From Subtercola lobariae (GTDB lineage: Bacteria; Actinomycetota; Actinomycetes; Actinomycetales; Microbacteriaceae), in contig NZ_BMGP01000002.1 of the NCBI RefSeq assembly GCF_014640255.1, forward strand, positions 434,001 to 498,000: 64,000 nt of DNA. Reading direction: 5' to 3'. This document shows, piece after piece, positions 39,513-48,518 of this stretch. Position 1 is the stretch's first letter. Each line of letters starts with the position of its first letter. Made by a program: the position numbers and the translations under genes. The notes under the pieces were generated by a model. It was not told where the DNA came from, did no database searches, and worked only from the letters and a program-made list of their open reading frames with translations.

Positions 39513-40787
39513 CTAGGAGGTGTACAGGCTGTCGAGGCTCGAGCAGATGGCCTGAGCGTCTGTGCCGGGGGCATAGGCGAGGCTGGTCTGTCTGATCATC
39601 GGGTCATCGAGCGCACCTGGCACAACGGTGTCGGGCATCACTGCGTAGTCGACCACCTTCGGCACATCGTTGACGGCTGCTGCGGTGATCTTGTTGTCGA
39701 TTGCCGCCGGGGTGCCCGTGGCGATGACAGCAGTCGGGCCGTTCGACGCTGCAGCGTACGCCGCGGCATTGTCAGGCTCGTACCAGGCCGAGATGAACTT
39801 CTGCACGAGGCCGATCTTGGCGTCTTTGGCGCCGTTCGGGCTCACGAAGAATCCACTGCCGGTGTAACCCTGGTAGGCGGTCGGCTTGTCGTAGCTGCCG
39901 CCACTGGGCTGCGGAAAGCCGCCGAGCTGAACATTCGACTGCAGATCAGCGGGTGCGTCACCGAAGGCCCACGATCCGGCCGACATCATGGCAGCCTTGC
40001 CCGCGTAGAACGCGGCATCCATCTGGTCTGCGGTGTAGCCCTGCGAGTCTTTGACGAACACGTTGGCGTCGCGCAGCTGTGTGAAGAGGTTGATGCCCTT
40101 CATCGCGTCAGGGCTGGCGCAGTAGCCGCCCTTCGAGTACACGGCGGTGGCCTCATCGGGTGTCATGTACGACTGTGCGATCTGTAAGAACAGCTTCTGG
40201 CCTGACCAGTCGTTGCCGCCGATGATGAACGGGGGGATGCCCGCGTCGTTCAGCTTCTGGGCGTCGCTGATCAGTTCATCGGTCGAGGTCGGAACCGTGG
40301 TGATGCCCGCTTGGTTCAGCAGCGCCATGTTGTACCAGACCGGCCAGACGAATCCGTTGTAGGGAAAGCCCTGAACCTTGCCGTCGCTGTCTTTCCAGGC
40401 GTCGAGCGCGTCGGGGGTGATCTTGGCGGTCAGGCCCCACGCGTCGAGGTAGTTCGAGGCAGGCACGGCAACGCCGTTCTTCACCCAGTCGTTACTCTTC
40501 TCAGCCAGGTTAGTGATGGCGACATCTGCCTCTTTGCCGCCAGCGACGCTGGTCTCGTAGACGTCGGGAAGGGTCTCGCCCGCCTGCACGAGCTTGATGT
40601 TCGCTCCGGTCGCTTTCTCCACCTCTGCGACGATCTTGTCTTGTACGTCACCCGTCGGGGTTCCGCTCTGAATGCTCGTAAGAACAGTCAGGGTATTGGC
40701 ATCTTCACTCGATCCCGCGGAACACCCGGTCAGGGCGATGGCGGCGGCTGAAACTGCGATAACTGCAGTAACGCGAAATGCTTTCAT
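39513..40787 (-). CDS. Extracellular solute-binding lipoprotein of the glycan ABC importer
   Basis: 424 residues, family 1 sugar-binding protein. N-terminal MKAFRVTAV... signal with lipobox ALTGC, so it is lipid-anchored on the outer face of the membrane. Conserved later blocks include QGFPYNGFVWPVWYN and AFYAGKAAMMSAGSWAFGD. It is the first gene of the operon; AAGGAGG lies just before two adjacent ATG codons and I use the second (spacing 4). An upstream promoter with a LacI-type operator is described separately. It likely binds the oligosaccharide later cut by the GH2, GH28 and GH5 enzymes. Confidence 0.94.
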   Translation of the reverse strand: MKAFRVTAVIAVSAAAIALTGCSAGSSEDANTLTVLTSIQSGTPTGDVQDKIVAEVEKATGANIKLVQAGETLPDVYETSVAGGKEADVAITNLAEKSNDWVKNGVAVPASNYLDAWGLTAKITPDALDAWKDSDGKVQGFPYNGFVWPVWYNMALLNQAGITTVPTSTDELISDAQKLNDAGIPPFIIGGNDWSGQKLFLQIAQSYMTPDEATAVYSKGGYCASPDAMKGINLFTQLRDANVFVKDSQGYTADQMDAAFYAGKAAMMSAGSWAFGDAPADLQSNVQLGGFPQPSGGSYDKPTAYQGYTGSGFFVSPNGAKDAKIGLVQKFISAWYEPDNAAAYAAASNGPTAVIATGTPAAIDNKITAAAVNDVPKVVDYAVMPDTVVPGALDDPMIRQTSLAYAPGTDAQAICSSLDSLYTS

Positions 40788-40822
40788 CATGCCTCCTTGC
40801 ATGGTCACTGTTGACGAATGCG

Positions 40823-40864
40823 AGTTTAGGCAGGCGGAGAGGCGAAAGTCAATGAACCGATTAA
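40823..40864 (-). promoter_or_regulatory. Promoter and LacI-type operator of the glycan operon
   Basis: Minus strand: -35 TTGACT (40847-40852), 18-bp spacer, -10 TAAACT (40823-40828). Touching the -35 is TTAATCGGTTCA (plus strand TGAACCGATTAA, 40853-40864), a CG-centred LacI-type operator that shares TGAACCG.TT with the site before the GH5 gene. Further upstream, AAGTTA...TAACTT (40863-40887) forms another inverted repeat. Confidence 0.65.
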
Positions 40865-40962
40865 GTTAAGTGACTTTCAGCTAACTTCAGGCATTTTTTG
40901 TCGTGATTTGGCTGCTTGAGAGAGCACTGTGCACTGAACGACTTAACGTGTCGACTATTCGT

Positions 40963-41457
40963 TCAGGGGCGCATCACGGCAGCCATGAAGCCGCTCACGC
41001 GAGACTCGAGGCCCGACACTTTCTCGGCCAGCACGCTCTCGGGGTCGGCGTAATACGAAGCGTGCGGCACCTCTACGCGAATGTTGCTCGAGCAGCCGAG
41101 GTTGGCGCAGATGTAGGTGCCCACCGTGTTGCCATTCAGCCCCGCCTCGCCCGCGCGCTTGGCGCTGAACAGCGACACACCGTGCTCGGTGTGGGTGGCC
41201 CGGCAGAGCTGGCACATCATCATGCGCCGCCGCGACAACGGGCCGTCGGCCTCACGAACGATGATGCCGACCGCGCGATTGCCCTCCCACCGGATGATGT
41301 ACCCCAGATGCGGCGAATGCGAGTCGCGCCAGCCGAGGTAGTCGAGGTTCTCCCACTCGAGTTCGACGAAGTTCGACGGCAGAACCATGTTCAAGGCCTC
41401 GGTGTTCGACCCGTTCACGATCGATGCGCGAATCTCGATTCCGGTCATCCTCTTCAC
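40963..41457 (-). CDS. FBP/FusB-like zinc-finger protein (EF-G-binding type)
   Basis: 164 residues. The C-terminal treble-clef zinc finger is formed by MCQLCRATHTEHG and ICANLGCS, preceded by the conserved basic RRRMMMC; LEWENLDYLGWRD is in the N-terminal part. The family is called FBP and its finger resembles that of FusB, which releases fusidic-acid-stalled EF-G. A translation-factor role is likely but not shown for actinobacterial members. GTG 41457 is chosen because GAGGAG lies five nt upstream. Confidence 0.85.
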   Translation of the reverse strand: MKRMTGIEIRASIVNGSNTEALNMVLPSNFVELEWENLDYLGWRDSHSPHLGYIIRWEGNRAVGIIVREADGPLSRRRMMMCQLCRATHTEHGVSLFSAKRAGEAGLNGNTVGTYICANLGCSSNIRVEVPHASYYADPESVLAEKVSGLESRVSGFMAAVMRP

Positions 41458-41530
41458 AAACGCTCCTCGTGGTGTCGGTACAACAAGCCTAAACGGCAGG
41501 CGCGGGGGCTGGCGATCCTAAGATCAGAGC

Positions 41531-42094
41531 ATGCATGTTTCTGACTATCTGGTGGCCGAGCTCGATGACACCGTCAATCGTCTGCGCAGTCAGATACTCG
41601 ACATCGTGCCGCTCGACCAGCAACTGGGCCGTTTGCCGGGCGCCAACTCGGTCACCTGGATCACGTTTCACGTCGCTCGTCATGCCGCCTTGGCGCTTTC
41701 GGTCGTGAACGAGACGGCGGGCATCCTCGACCCGCGACTCGACGCGTTCGACGCCCGCGCAACACGAGGCGGCAGCGGTCTGCACGAGGTGCAGCAGCCC
41801 TTCACCGACACCCTCGACTCGGCCGCCGTCAACGCATTCGCCTTCAGCGTCTTCGCCGACGTGCGCAGCTACCTCGAGACCCTGACCGACGAGGCTCTGG
41901 ATGCTCTGCCCGACGTCGAGACCGCGCTCGACGCCGCCGGGGTGGAGCACGACACCTTCGACTGGCTGTACCGCATGTGGGCCGACCAGCCCATCGCGTT
42001 TCTCGTGCGCTGGCCCCTCACCGGCCACCTCACCCATCACGTGGGCGAACTCACCGGCCTCCGCAACCAAATGGGTCTGAGCCCCTTCCGCTAA
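41531..42094 (+). CDS. DinB-family protein
   Basis: 187 residues, four-helix bundle. FHVARHAALALSVV, the His in EHDTFDW and LTGHLTHHVGELTGLRNQMG supply the His triad typical for DinB/YfiT metal-binding proteins, which include bacillithiol/mycothiol-type S-transferases. A mycothiol-dependent role is possible in an actinobacterium. TAAGAT (41519-41524) six nt before the ATG marks a leaderless start. Confidence 0.85.
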   Translation: MHVSDYLVAELDDTVNRLRSQILDIVPLDQQLGRLPGANSVTWITFHVARHAALALSVVNETAGILDPRLDAFDARATRGGSGLHEVQQPFTDTLDSAAVNAFAFSVFADVRSYLETLTDEALDALPDVETALDAAGVEHDTFDWLYRMWADQPIAFLVRWPLTGHLTHHVGELTGLRNQMGLSPFR

Positions 42095-42105
42095 CCCCAA
42101 CACGC

Positions 42106-42143
42106 TTGGTGCAACACCTCCAATTCGGTGTTACACTTGACGC
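42106..42143 (+). promoter_or_regulatory. Promoter and operator of the toxin-antitoxin pair
   Basis: AACACC (42113-42118) and GGTGTT (42127-42132) form a perfect inverted repeat with an 8-bp spacer that overlaps a TACACT -10 (42132-42137) located six nt before the antitoxin ATG. The layout fits a leaderless mRNA repressed by the antitoxin complex. Confidence 0.65.
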
Positions 42144-42413
42144 ATGCCCACCACCCTGCCGCGCTACACCCTCACCGAAACGCCGCAACTCACTCTTGCG
42201 CTCGATGACGCGAATGTGACCTGGCCCGAATTCGGAAACGATCGGGCAGCACTGTTGCGCAAGCTCGTCGAGGCAGGCTGGGAGATAGTGCGAGTCACTC
42301 AAGCAGACATGATCGAAGCTCGCCGGCGGGCGGTTCACGACGGCGCGGGAGCAGCAACGGGCGCCTTCCCGCACAACGTGGCCGTTGACCTCACGAACGA
42401 GTGGCCGGAGTGA
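42144..42413 (+). CDS. VapB-type antitoxin
   Basis: 89 residues. It begins MPTTLPRYTLTETPQLTLALDDA, a pattern common for actinobacterial antitoxins that precede PIN toxins, and has RAALLRKLVEAGWE in the middle. It should bind the PIN toxin and repress the pair. Its stop codon overlaps the GTG of the toxin (GTGA), giving translational coupling. Confidence 0.82.
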   Translation: MPTTLPRYTLTETPQLTLALDDANVTWPEFGNDRAALLRKLVEAGWEIVRVTQADMIEARRRAVHDGAGAATGAFPHNVAVDLTNEWPE

Positions 42414-42811
42414 TCGTACTCGACGCGAATGTTCTGATCGCGTTTCTCGATTCGTCAGACCTGCACCATAATGTGACCCTCGAAATTCTCGACGCCTTCG
42501 CTCCAGAAGGCTATGGCGCAAGCGTTCTCACAGTCGCCGAGGCCCTTGTGTACCCCACAAGAAACAACAGCCAAGATCGATCTGCTTCGGCGTTCGCCCG
42601 TATCGGCCTCATGACGGTGCCGCTTGCGCAGACCGATGCACTAGATCTGGCGCGCATCCGTTCGCAATACGGCGTGCGGATGCCCGACGCGGTCGCCCTC
42701 TTCACCGCGCTCTCGACGCAGTCGACACTGGCCACTTTCGACATCGAGCTCGCCGCGGCGGCCCGAGCGGCGGGAGTCGATGTGGTCGGCGCCGCCAACG
42801 AGTCGCGCTGA
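42410..42811 (+). CDS. vapC: PIN-domain ribonuclease toxin VapC
   Basis: 133 residues. Acidic residues of the PIN active site are seen in VLDANVLIAFLD, VAEALV, RMPDAVALFTA and ATFDIELA. VapC toxins cut tRNA or rRNA when released from the antitoxin. The start is either GTG 42410, overlapping the antitoxin stop by four nt, or GTG 42401; I use the first since it gives the standard VIVLDANVLIAF beginning. Confidence 0.9.
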   Translation: MIVLDANVLIAFLDSSDLHHNVTLEILDAFAPEGYGASVLTVAEALVYPTRNNSQDRSASAFARIGLMTVPLAQTDALDLARIRSQYGVRMPDAVALFTALSTQSTLATFDIELAAAARAAGVDVVGAANESR

Positions 42812-42848
42812 CAGGCGCACGCGGCCCCGGCGTGGGCCCGATCGCGGG

Positions 42849-44759
42849 TTAGCGGGGCGCGGGGGTGACGGGGCGGTCGGTGCGCGACTCGTTGAGTTCG
42901 CGGATGAGGGTGGCCGCGTCGTAGGGGCCGAAGTGGCGCTTTCCGCCCACGAAGAAGGTGGGCGTCGAGTGCACGTCCATCAGCTCGGCGTCGATGACGT
43001 CGTCGCGAACTCGGTTGACGACGTCGCTCGAGCGCATGTCTTCTTCGAAGCGGTCGATGTCGAGATCGAGGGTGACCGCGTAGGCGAGCAGATCGTCGAG
43101 TTCGAGGGCGTCTTGATGCGAGAACATGATCGGCGCCATGTCGAAGAATTTGCCTTGCAGGGCCGCCGCCTCGCTAGCACGCGCGGCGAGGGTGGCGTGC
43201 GGGTGCACCTTCGTGAGCGGCAGGTGCCGCCAGATGTACTGGAGATCGTTGCCGAAGTGCGCGCGCACCTCGTCGATGGAGCCGGTGGCGCGGCTGCAGA
43301 ACGGGCACTCGAAGTCGCCGTACTCCACCAGTGACATCGGCGCGTCGACGGGGCCTTTGATGTGGTCTCGTTTCGGGTCGACCGGCCGCGCGAGCACGAG
43401 GCTCATGCGCGACGGCGGCTGCACCTTGTCGACGATGCGGAACACCGCCCAGCCGAGCACGAAGGCGATGACCGTGGCCGCGAGCACACCGACCCGGGCC
43501 TCGTCTTGCAGCACCGGGTCGGGTATGGCCAGGTCGATGATGAACAACGAGATGGTGAAGCCGATGCCCGACAGCGCGGCCCCGCCGGCGACCCGCCCGA
43601 ACGTCAGACCCGGCGCCAGCACCCCGATCTTCAGCGTCTTGACGAGCACCGTCATGCCTGTGATACCCACGAACTTGCCCACCACGAGGCCTACGATGAT
43701 GCCCCAGGTCAGCGGCGACGCGAACGCCGCAGCGAGCGTCGGCCCGGTGAGATGCACTCCCGCGTTCGCCAGCGCGAAGATCGGCAGAATGATGAAGCTC
43801 GTGTACGGCGAGTAGAGCGTGTGCAGCCTGTCGTTCACCGACACCGAACTGAGCAGTCCGCGCACCGCCGCCTGGGCGTACTGCGGGTTCGGCGACTGCC
43901 TGAAGGCGCGGCTGAGCTCGGCGGCCCGTTCCACGTCCATTCGGCGCGGCGAATACACCGGGATGAGCAGGGCGATCGCCACTCCGGCGAGAGTGGGCTG
44001 CACGCCAGACGCATAGAGCGCGCCCCACACCACGAGCGAGAACACGAGATAGGCGGGGCCTTGGCCAAAACGGAGCCATCGGAGCATCCAAATGACCACC
44101 AGCCCAAGCGCGGCAATGACGAGGGGCAGAAAGTGCAGCTGATCGGTGTAAAAGATAGCGATCACGGCAAGAGCGCCGACATCGTCGACCACAGCAAGGG
44201 CGAGCAAGAAGATGCGCAGATGGCCCGGCAGCCGTGGGCCGACAATGGCGAGCGCGCCCAGCAAGAAGGCGGTGTCGCTCGAAATGACGACTCCCCAGGC
44301 GTGCGAGGTCTGGCCCGTGTGATTGAACGCCAGAAAGATCAGCGCCGGAATCGCGAGCCCCGCGATTGCCGCCGAAACCGGCACAACCGCCCGCGACCAA
44401 TCGCTCAGCTCGCCGAGCGCGAACTCGCGCTTCACCTCGAGGCCCACCACGAAGAAGAACAGCGTCATCAATGCTTCGTTCACCAGCGACCGGAAGTCGA
44501 GCGTGATGCCGTTGCCACTGACCTGCAATGAAATGGTCGATCGCCAGAACTCGTCGTATGAGCTGCCCGGCAGGTTCGCCCAGATCAGCGCGATGACGGT
44601 GGCGAGCAGCAACAGCGCGGCCGCCGTCTTCTCGCTGTCTGAGAAGCCGCGCCGCTGGTAGAACAGCTTGCGCAGTCGCGGAAACCGTGGCGCCATGTCG
44701 CCTTCGGTGACCTCAGCAGCCGGGCCGGGCGCCGGCACGGGTTCAGCCGGGGCGGTCAT
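42849..44759 (-). CDS. nhaA: NhaA Na+/H+ antiporter fused to a DsbA/thioredoxin-like domain
   Basis: 636 residues. Residues ~35-430 are NhaA with about twelve membrane helices; [15 protein letters not shown] and the ion-binding pair in [13 protein letters not shown] are present. Residues ~445-636 are a DsbA-like thioredoxin fold with CPFC in [13 protein letters not shown] and the cis-Pro in [15 protein letters not shown]. The antiporter exchanges Na+ for H+; the fused domain may respond to thiol redox state. Such fusions are known in actinobacteria. ATG overlaps the stop of the malY/patB gene by four nt (ATGA), so they are coupled. Confidence 0.95.
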   Translation of the reverse strand: MTAPAEPVPAPGPAAEVTEGDMAPRFPRLRKLFYQRRGFSDSEKTAAALLLLATVIALIWANLPGSSYDEFWRSTISLQVSGNGITLDFRSLVNEALMTLFFFVVGLEVKREFALGELSDWSRAVVPVSAAIAGLAIPALIFLAFNHTGQTSHAWGVVISSDTAFLLGALAIVGPRLPGHLRIFLLALAVVDDVGALAVIAIFYTDQLHFLPLVIAALGLVVIWMLRWLRFGQGPAYLVFSLVVWGALYASGVQPTLAGVAIALLIPVYSPRRMDVERAAELSRAFRQSPNPQYAQAAVRGLLSSVSVNDRLHTLYSPYTSFIILPIFALANAGVHLTGPTLAAAFASPLTWGIIVGLVVGKFVGITGMTVLVKTLKIGVLAPGLTFGRVAGGAALSGIGFTISLFIIDLAIPDPVLQDEARVGVLAATVIAFVLGWAVFRIVDKVQPPSRMSLVLARPVDPKRDHIKGPVDAPMSLVEYGDFECPFCSRATGSIDEVRAHFGNDLQYIWRHLPLTKVHPHATLAARASEAAALQGKFFDMAPIMFSHQDALELDDLLAYAVTLDLDIDRFEEDMRSSDVVNRVRDDVIDAELMDVHSTPTFFVGGKRHFGPYDAATLIRELNESRTDRPVTPAPR

Positions 44760-45973
44760 GCGGCCACCCGCGCCAGTCGCGTAACGGCCTCGGTCAGCAC
44801 CTCGGGCGAGCAGGCGAAGTTGAGGCGCGCGAAGCCGGCACCTTGGCTGCCGAAGTCGAGGCCGGGGCTGAGCGCCACTTTCGCTTCGTCGAGCGCACGG
44901 ATGCTCGGGGCCGGCCCCCAACCGAGCCCGCTGAAGTCGAGCCAGGCCAAGTAGCTCGCCTGTGGCTGCCGAAACGTGACCGCCGACAGGTGTTCTTCGA
45001 GCAGCTCGCCAAGCAACGCGCTGCTCGTCGACAGGGTCGCCAGCAACGCGTCGAGCCAGGGCACCCCATCGGTGAACGCCGCGATGCTGCCGTGCAGCCC
45101 GAGCTGACTCGTACGCATGCCGACTTCTTCGGGCATGCGCTCGAGCAGGCCGAGCATGCGGTCGCTCTGCGCCACCATGATGGCGCACTTGGCGCCCGCG
45201 AGGTTCCAGCCCTTGCTGGCCGAGCTGAGCGCGATGCCCACCTCGCGGGCCGCGGGTGAGACGCTCAAGAACGGGGTGAAGTTCGCCGGGTCATGCACGA
45301 GCGGGCCGTGAATCTCGTCACTGACGACGATGACGCCGTACTTCTCGGCCAACTCCGCGACGCGTTCGAGCGTCTCGCGGGTGTGCACGAGCCCCAACGG
45401 GTTGTGCGGATTGCAGAGCAGAAACGTCGTGGCACCCGCGGCGAACGCGCGCTCGACCCCCTCGAGATCGAGCGACCACCGCTCTTCGGTCGTCGCTGGG
45501 CCGCTGCCTCCAGCGCCGTTGTTGCCCTGAAGGCTGCCCGAAGCGCCGCCGGCTTCGCTGTCGAGTAGCGGCACCTCCACCACGACTCCCCCGGCCTCGG
45601 CAACGTATTCGAAGAACGGCGGGTATACCGGCGGCGCGATCACGACGCGCTCGCCCGGCGCGATCGCCTGCCGCAGCGCCTCAACGGCCGCCACGCTCAC
45701 GTCAGTGGTGGTGCGAACGTTCGCCGGATCGATCAGCCACCCCCAGCGCGCCTCGGCGAAGGCGGCGAACGCGGTCGCCAGTTCGCCCGAGCCACTGATG
45801 TACCCCACGTCTGAGCGCTCGATCACATCGAGCATCGCCGCTTTGACGGGGGCAGCGAGGGGGTAGTCCATCTCGGCCACGAAGAGCGGAAGCACATCAT
45901 CGGGGTAGGCGCGCCATTTCATGCTGGTGCGCTGGCGGAGCACAGATAGTGGATCGGCGCGGAGGAGGTCCAT
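44756..45973 (-). CDS. MalY/PatB-family PLP-dependent aminotransferase (cystathionine beta-lyase type)
   Basis: 405 residues, fold type [27 protein letters not shown] is the typical MalY/PatB start; [16 protein letters not shown] and the PLP lysine in [15 protein letters not shown] are clear. Enzymes of this group cleave C-S bonds of cystathionine or cysteine conjugates, and MalY also regulates the maltose system in E. coli. A Gly/Ser insertion (about residues 135-160) interrupts the fold. It is the promoter-proximal gene of a unit with nhaA. Confidence 0.92.
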   Translation of the reverse strand: MDLLRADPLSVLRQRTSMKWRAYPDDVLPLFVAEMDYPLAAPVKAAMLDVIERSDVGYISGSGELATAFAAFAEARWGWLIDPANVRTTTDVSVAAVEALRQAIAPGERVVIAPPVYPPFFEYVAEAGGVVVEVPLLDSEAGGASGSLQGNNGAGGSGPATTEERWSLDLEGVERAFAAGATTFLLCNPHNPLGLVHTRETLERVAELAEKYGVIVVSDEIHGPLVHDPANFTPFLSVSPAAREVGIALSSASKGWNLAGAKCAIMVAQSDRMLGLLERMPEEVGMRTSQLGLHGSIAAFTDGVPWLDALLATLSTSSALLGELLEEHLSAVTFRQPQASYLAWLDFSGLGWGPAPSIRALDEAKVALSPGLDFGSQGAGFARLNFACSPEVLTEAVTRLARVAA

Positions 45974-46062
45974 CGCTCAAGTGTGCCCCATTCTGCGGCC
46001 GAAAAGGTATATGCGGGCGGGGGCATATGTCGAGCATCCGGCAGCGTGGGAGAAATTGGAGC

Positions 46063-46141
46063 TTGACAGCACCCCTCTGCGCTGCATACGCTCGCTTCCA
46101 TTCGTGAGAGCGCTCTCTTGCTTGCATTTGAGAGCGCTCTC
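46063..46141 (+). promoter_or_regulatory. ceb operon promoter with two CebR boxes
   Basis: -35 TTGACA (46063-46068), 18-bp spacer, -10 TACGCT (46087-46092). Two copies of GAGAGCGCTCTC (46106-46117 and 46130-46141), centres 24 bp apart, lie just downstream of the expected start site. They match the CebR/CelR box of Streptomyces and Thermobifida (TGGGAGCGCTCCCA) except for G-to-A/C-to-T at symmetric positions. Confidence 0.88.
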
Positions 46142-46215
46142 ACGATAGCCTCACACCATCCAGCTGCGCTTGCCTGCATTGCAGCCCGATACATACCGAC
46201 AAGGGAGTCACTCAG

Positions 46216-47529
46216 ATGAAGAAACGTGTTCTTGGCGTGGCAGCGATTTTTGCTGCTGCTGCTCTTAGTTTGGCAGGATGCTCGGGGTCTGGTGGTTCCA
46301 GCGCGGGTAGTACGGGTGGTTCTGGTTCGATTACGTATTGGGCGAGTAATCAGGGTACGAGTTTGCAGAATGACAAAGATGTTTTGCAGCCGCTACTTGA
46401 TAAGTTCACGGCTCAGACGGGTGTGAAGGTGAATTTGGAGGTCATTGGTTGGAATGATTTGCAGACGCGTATTCAGACTGCGGTGACGTCGGGTGTTGGT
46501 CCTGATGTGGTGAATATTGGTAATACGTGGGCGACGTCGTTTCAGGCGACGGGTGCTTTTTTGCCGTTTGATGATTCGGCGATGAGTGCGATTGGTGGTG
46601 CTGATAAGTTCGCTGCGACGGCGTTGAGCACGGGTGGTGCTGCGGGTCAGACGCCGACGTCGGTGCCGTTGTATGGGTTCGCGTATGGGTTGTATTACAA
46701 CAAGGCGATGTTCGCTGCGGCTGGTTTGACGCCGCCGACGACGTGGGAGGATCTGGTCGCTGATGGTAAGAAGTTGAACGATCCGGCTAAGGGTGTGTGG
46801 GGTACCTCGATCGAGGCGGGTAGTTATACCGAGAACAACCATTTCGCGTTTATCACGTCGGCGCAGAATGGTGGTTCGTATTTCGATGGCAGTGGTAACC
46901 CGACGTTCACGCAGAGTCAGAACGTTGATGGTATTGCGCGTTATCTTGCTTTGATGCAGACCGATAAGATCGCTGATCCGGCTGATGCGCAGTACAGCAC
47001 GGGTACCGAATCGATTGCGAATTTCGCGAAGGGTACCGCGGCGATGATTTTCAATCAGAACAATGCTGAGGCGAACTTGACTGCTGATGGGATGGATCCG
47101 AGCCAGTATGGTGTGGTTCCGATCCCGGCGCCTGCTGCGGGTAAGCCGGTGGCGAGTTTCATCGCTGGTATTAACTTGTCGGTGTTCAAGAACACGAAGA
47201 ACCAGGACGCGGCGTTGAAGTTCGTGAACTTCATGACCAGTGCTGATACTCAGTCCGCGTTGGGTAAGCCGTTCAGCTCGATTCCTGTGCTGAAAGATGC
47301 TACCCCGACGTTCACGACTGATCCGGCGATCGCGACGACGTTCTCGACGATTTACAACAACATGTCACAGCCGTTGCCGACGGTGCCGTTGGAGGCGTCG
47401 TTCGAAACCGAGGTGGGTAACTCGATGAATACGCTGTTCGCGACGGTAGCCACCGGCGGCAGCGTGAGTTCCTCAGATATTCAGAACGCATTGAATACCG
47501 CTCAAGAGAAGGTTGCAGCATCTAACTGA
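46216..47529 (+). CDS. cebE: Cellobiose-type extracellular solute-binding lipoprotein CebE
   Basis: 437 residues. Signal MKKRVLGVAAIFAAAALSL with lipobox LAGC, then a Gly/Ser linker and a family 1 sugar-binding fold (ITYWASNQ, FAYGLYYNKAMFAAAGL, AMIFNQNN). With cebF, cebG, a GH1 beta-glucosidase and a CebR-like regulator downstream, the ligand is most likely cellobiose or short cello-oligosaccharides. The codon use is strikingly rich in T-ending codons (GGT, GCT, GAT, AAT) compared with all neighbours. The stop overlaps the next ATG by one base. Confidence 0.93.
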   Translation: MKKRVLGVAAIFAAAALSLAGCSGSGGSSAGSTGGSGSITYWASNQGTSLQNDKDVLQPLLDKFTAQTGVKVNLEVIGWNDLQTRIQTAVTSGVGPDVVNIGNTWATSFQATGAFLPFDDSAMSAIGGADKFAATALSTGGAAGQTPTSVPLYGFAYGLYYNKAMFAAAGLTPPTTWEDLVADGKKLNDPAKGVWGTSIEAGSYTENNHFAFITSAQNGGSYFDGSGNPTFTQSQNVDGIARYLALMQTDKIADPADAQYSTGTESIANFAKGTAAMIFNQNNAEANLTADGMDPSQYGVVPIPAPAAGKPVASFIAGINLSVFKNTKNQDAALKFVNFMTSADTQSALGKPFSSIPVLKDATPTFTTDPAIATTFSTIYNNMSQPLPTVPLEASFETEVGNSMNTLFATVATGGSVSSSDIQNALNTAQEKVAASN

Positions 47530-48518
47530 TGGTGCTCACGACCGAAAAGCCGGAGGTCGCCCCTCGTGGGGCGGCCTCCCGGCCGGGCGCTGTTAAGCTC
47601 CCGAAGAAGAAACGTGCCGCGGGGTGGTGGTTACCGTTCGCGTTGATCGCGCCCGCGATCGTGTTCGAGCTCCTGATCCACGTGATACCGATGGCTGTCG
47701 GTATTTGGATGAGTTTTCTGAAACTGACCCAGTTCTATATCGCGAACTGGGGTGCGGCCCCGTTCGTCGGGCTCGGCAACTACCAGATCGCGTTGAACTT
47801 CAACGGTGCGCAAGGCCAGGCGCTGCTGTCCTCGTTCGTGGTGACCTGCGGCTACACGATCCTCGTGGTCGGTATCGCCTGGGCGCTCGGTATGGCGGCC
47901 GCGGTCGCTCTGCAGAAAACGTTCCGCGGCCGGGCGATCTTCCGCACGATGTTCCTGATTCCCTACGCCGTACCCGTGTTCGCCGGGATCATCACCTGGA
48001 AATTCATGTTCCAGCAGAACACCGGCGTCATCAACCAGATCCTCGGCGCCCTGCACCTCATCGACCCGAACAACCCACCATTCTGGCTGATCGGTAACAA
48101 CGCGTTCGCCGCGATGGTTATCGTCGCGATCTGGAAACTCTGGCCCTTCGCGTTCCTGATGCTCATGGCCGGCCTGCAAACCATCAACGAAGACCTCTAC
48201 GAAGCAGCCTCCCTCGACGGCGCGAAACCCTTCCGGCAATGGCGCAACATCACCCTGCCCGGCCTTGGCGCGGTGAACAACGTGCTCCTCCTCGTGCTGT
48301 TCCTCTGGACCTTCAACGACTTCAACACCCCCTTCATCTTGTTCGGCGGCGCGGAACCCCCCGCCGGTGACCTGGTCTCGTTCCACATCTACAACACCTC
48401 CTTCATCACCTTGAACTTCGGGTTCGGCTCCGCGATGTCCGTACTGCTCCTACTGTTCCTGATGCTCGTCTCGGCCATCTATCTCGCGTTCATCAACCGG
48501 AGGTCACGTCGTGCGTGA
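47529..48518 (+). CDS. cebF: Cellobiose ABC transporter permease CebF
   Basis: 329 residues, six membrane helices. EAA loop DLYEAASLDGAKPFRQWRNITLPG. A Lys/Arg-rich cytoplasmic N-terminus (KLPKKKRAAGWW) precedes helix 1. ATG overlaps the cebE stop (TGATG), so translation is coupled. Confidence 0.93.
   Translation: MVLTTEKPEVAPRGAASRPGAVKLPKKKRAAGWWLPFALIAPAIVFELLIHVIPMAVGIWMSFLKLTQFYIANWGAAPFVGLGNYQIALNFNGAQGQALLSSFVVTCGYTILVVGIAWALGMAAAVALQKTFRGRAIFRTMFLIPYAVPVFAGIITWKFMFQQNTGVINQILGALHLIDPNNPPFWLIGNNAFAAMVIVAIWKLWPFAFLMLMAGLQTINEDLYEAASLDGAKPFRQWRNITLPGLGAVNNVLLLVLFLWTFNDFNTPFILFGGAEPPAGDLVSFHIYNTSFITLNFGFGSAMSVLLLLFLMLVSAIYLAFINRRSRRA

Noticed and set aside
44760-45188. N-terminal extension of NhaA into the malY/patB gene
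   Set aside because: The extension is Arg/Ala/His-rich antisense-like sequence in another frame of a clear aminotransferase; ATG 44759 with ATGA overlap gives the normal start.
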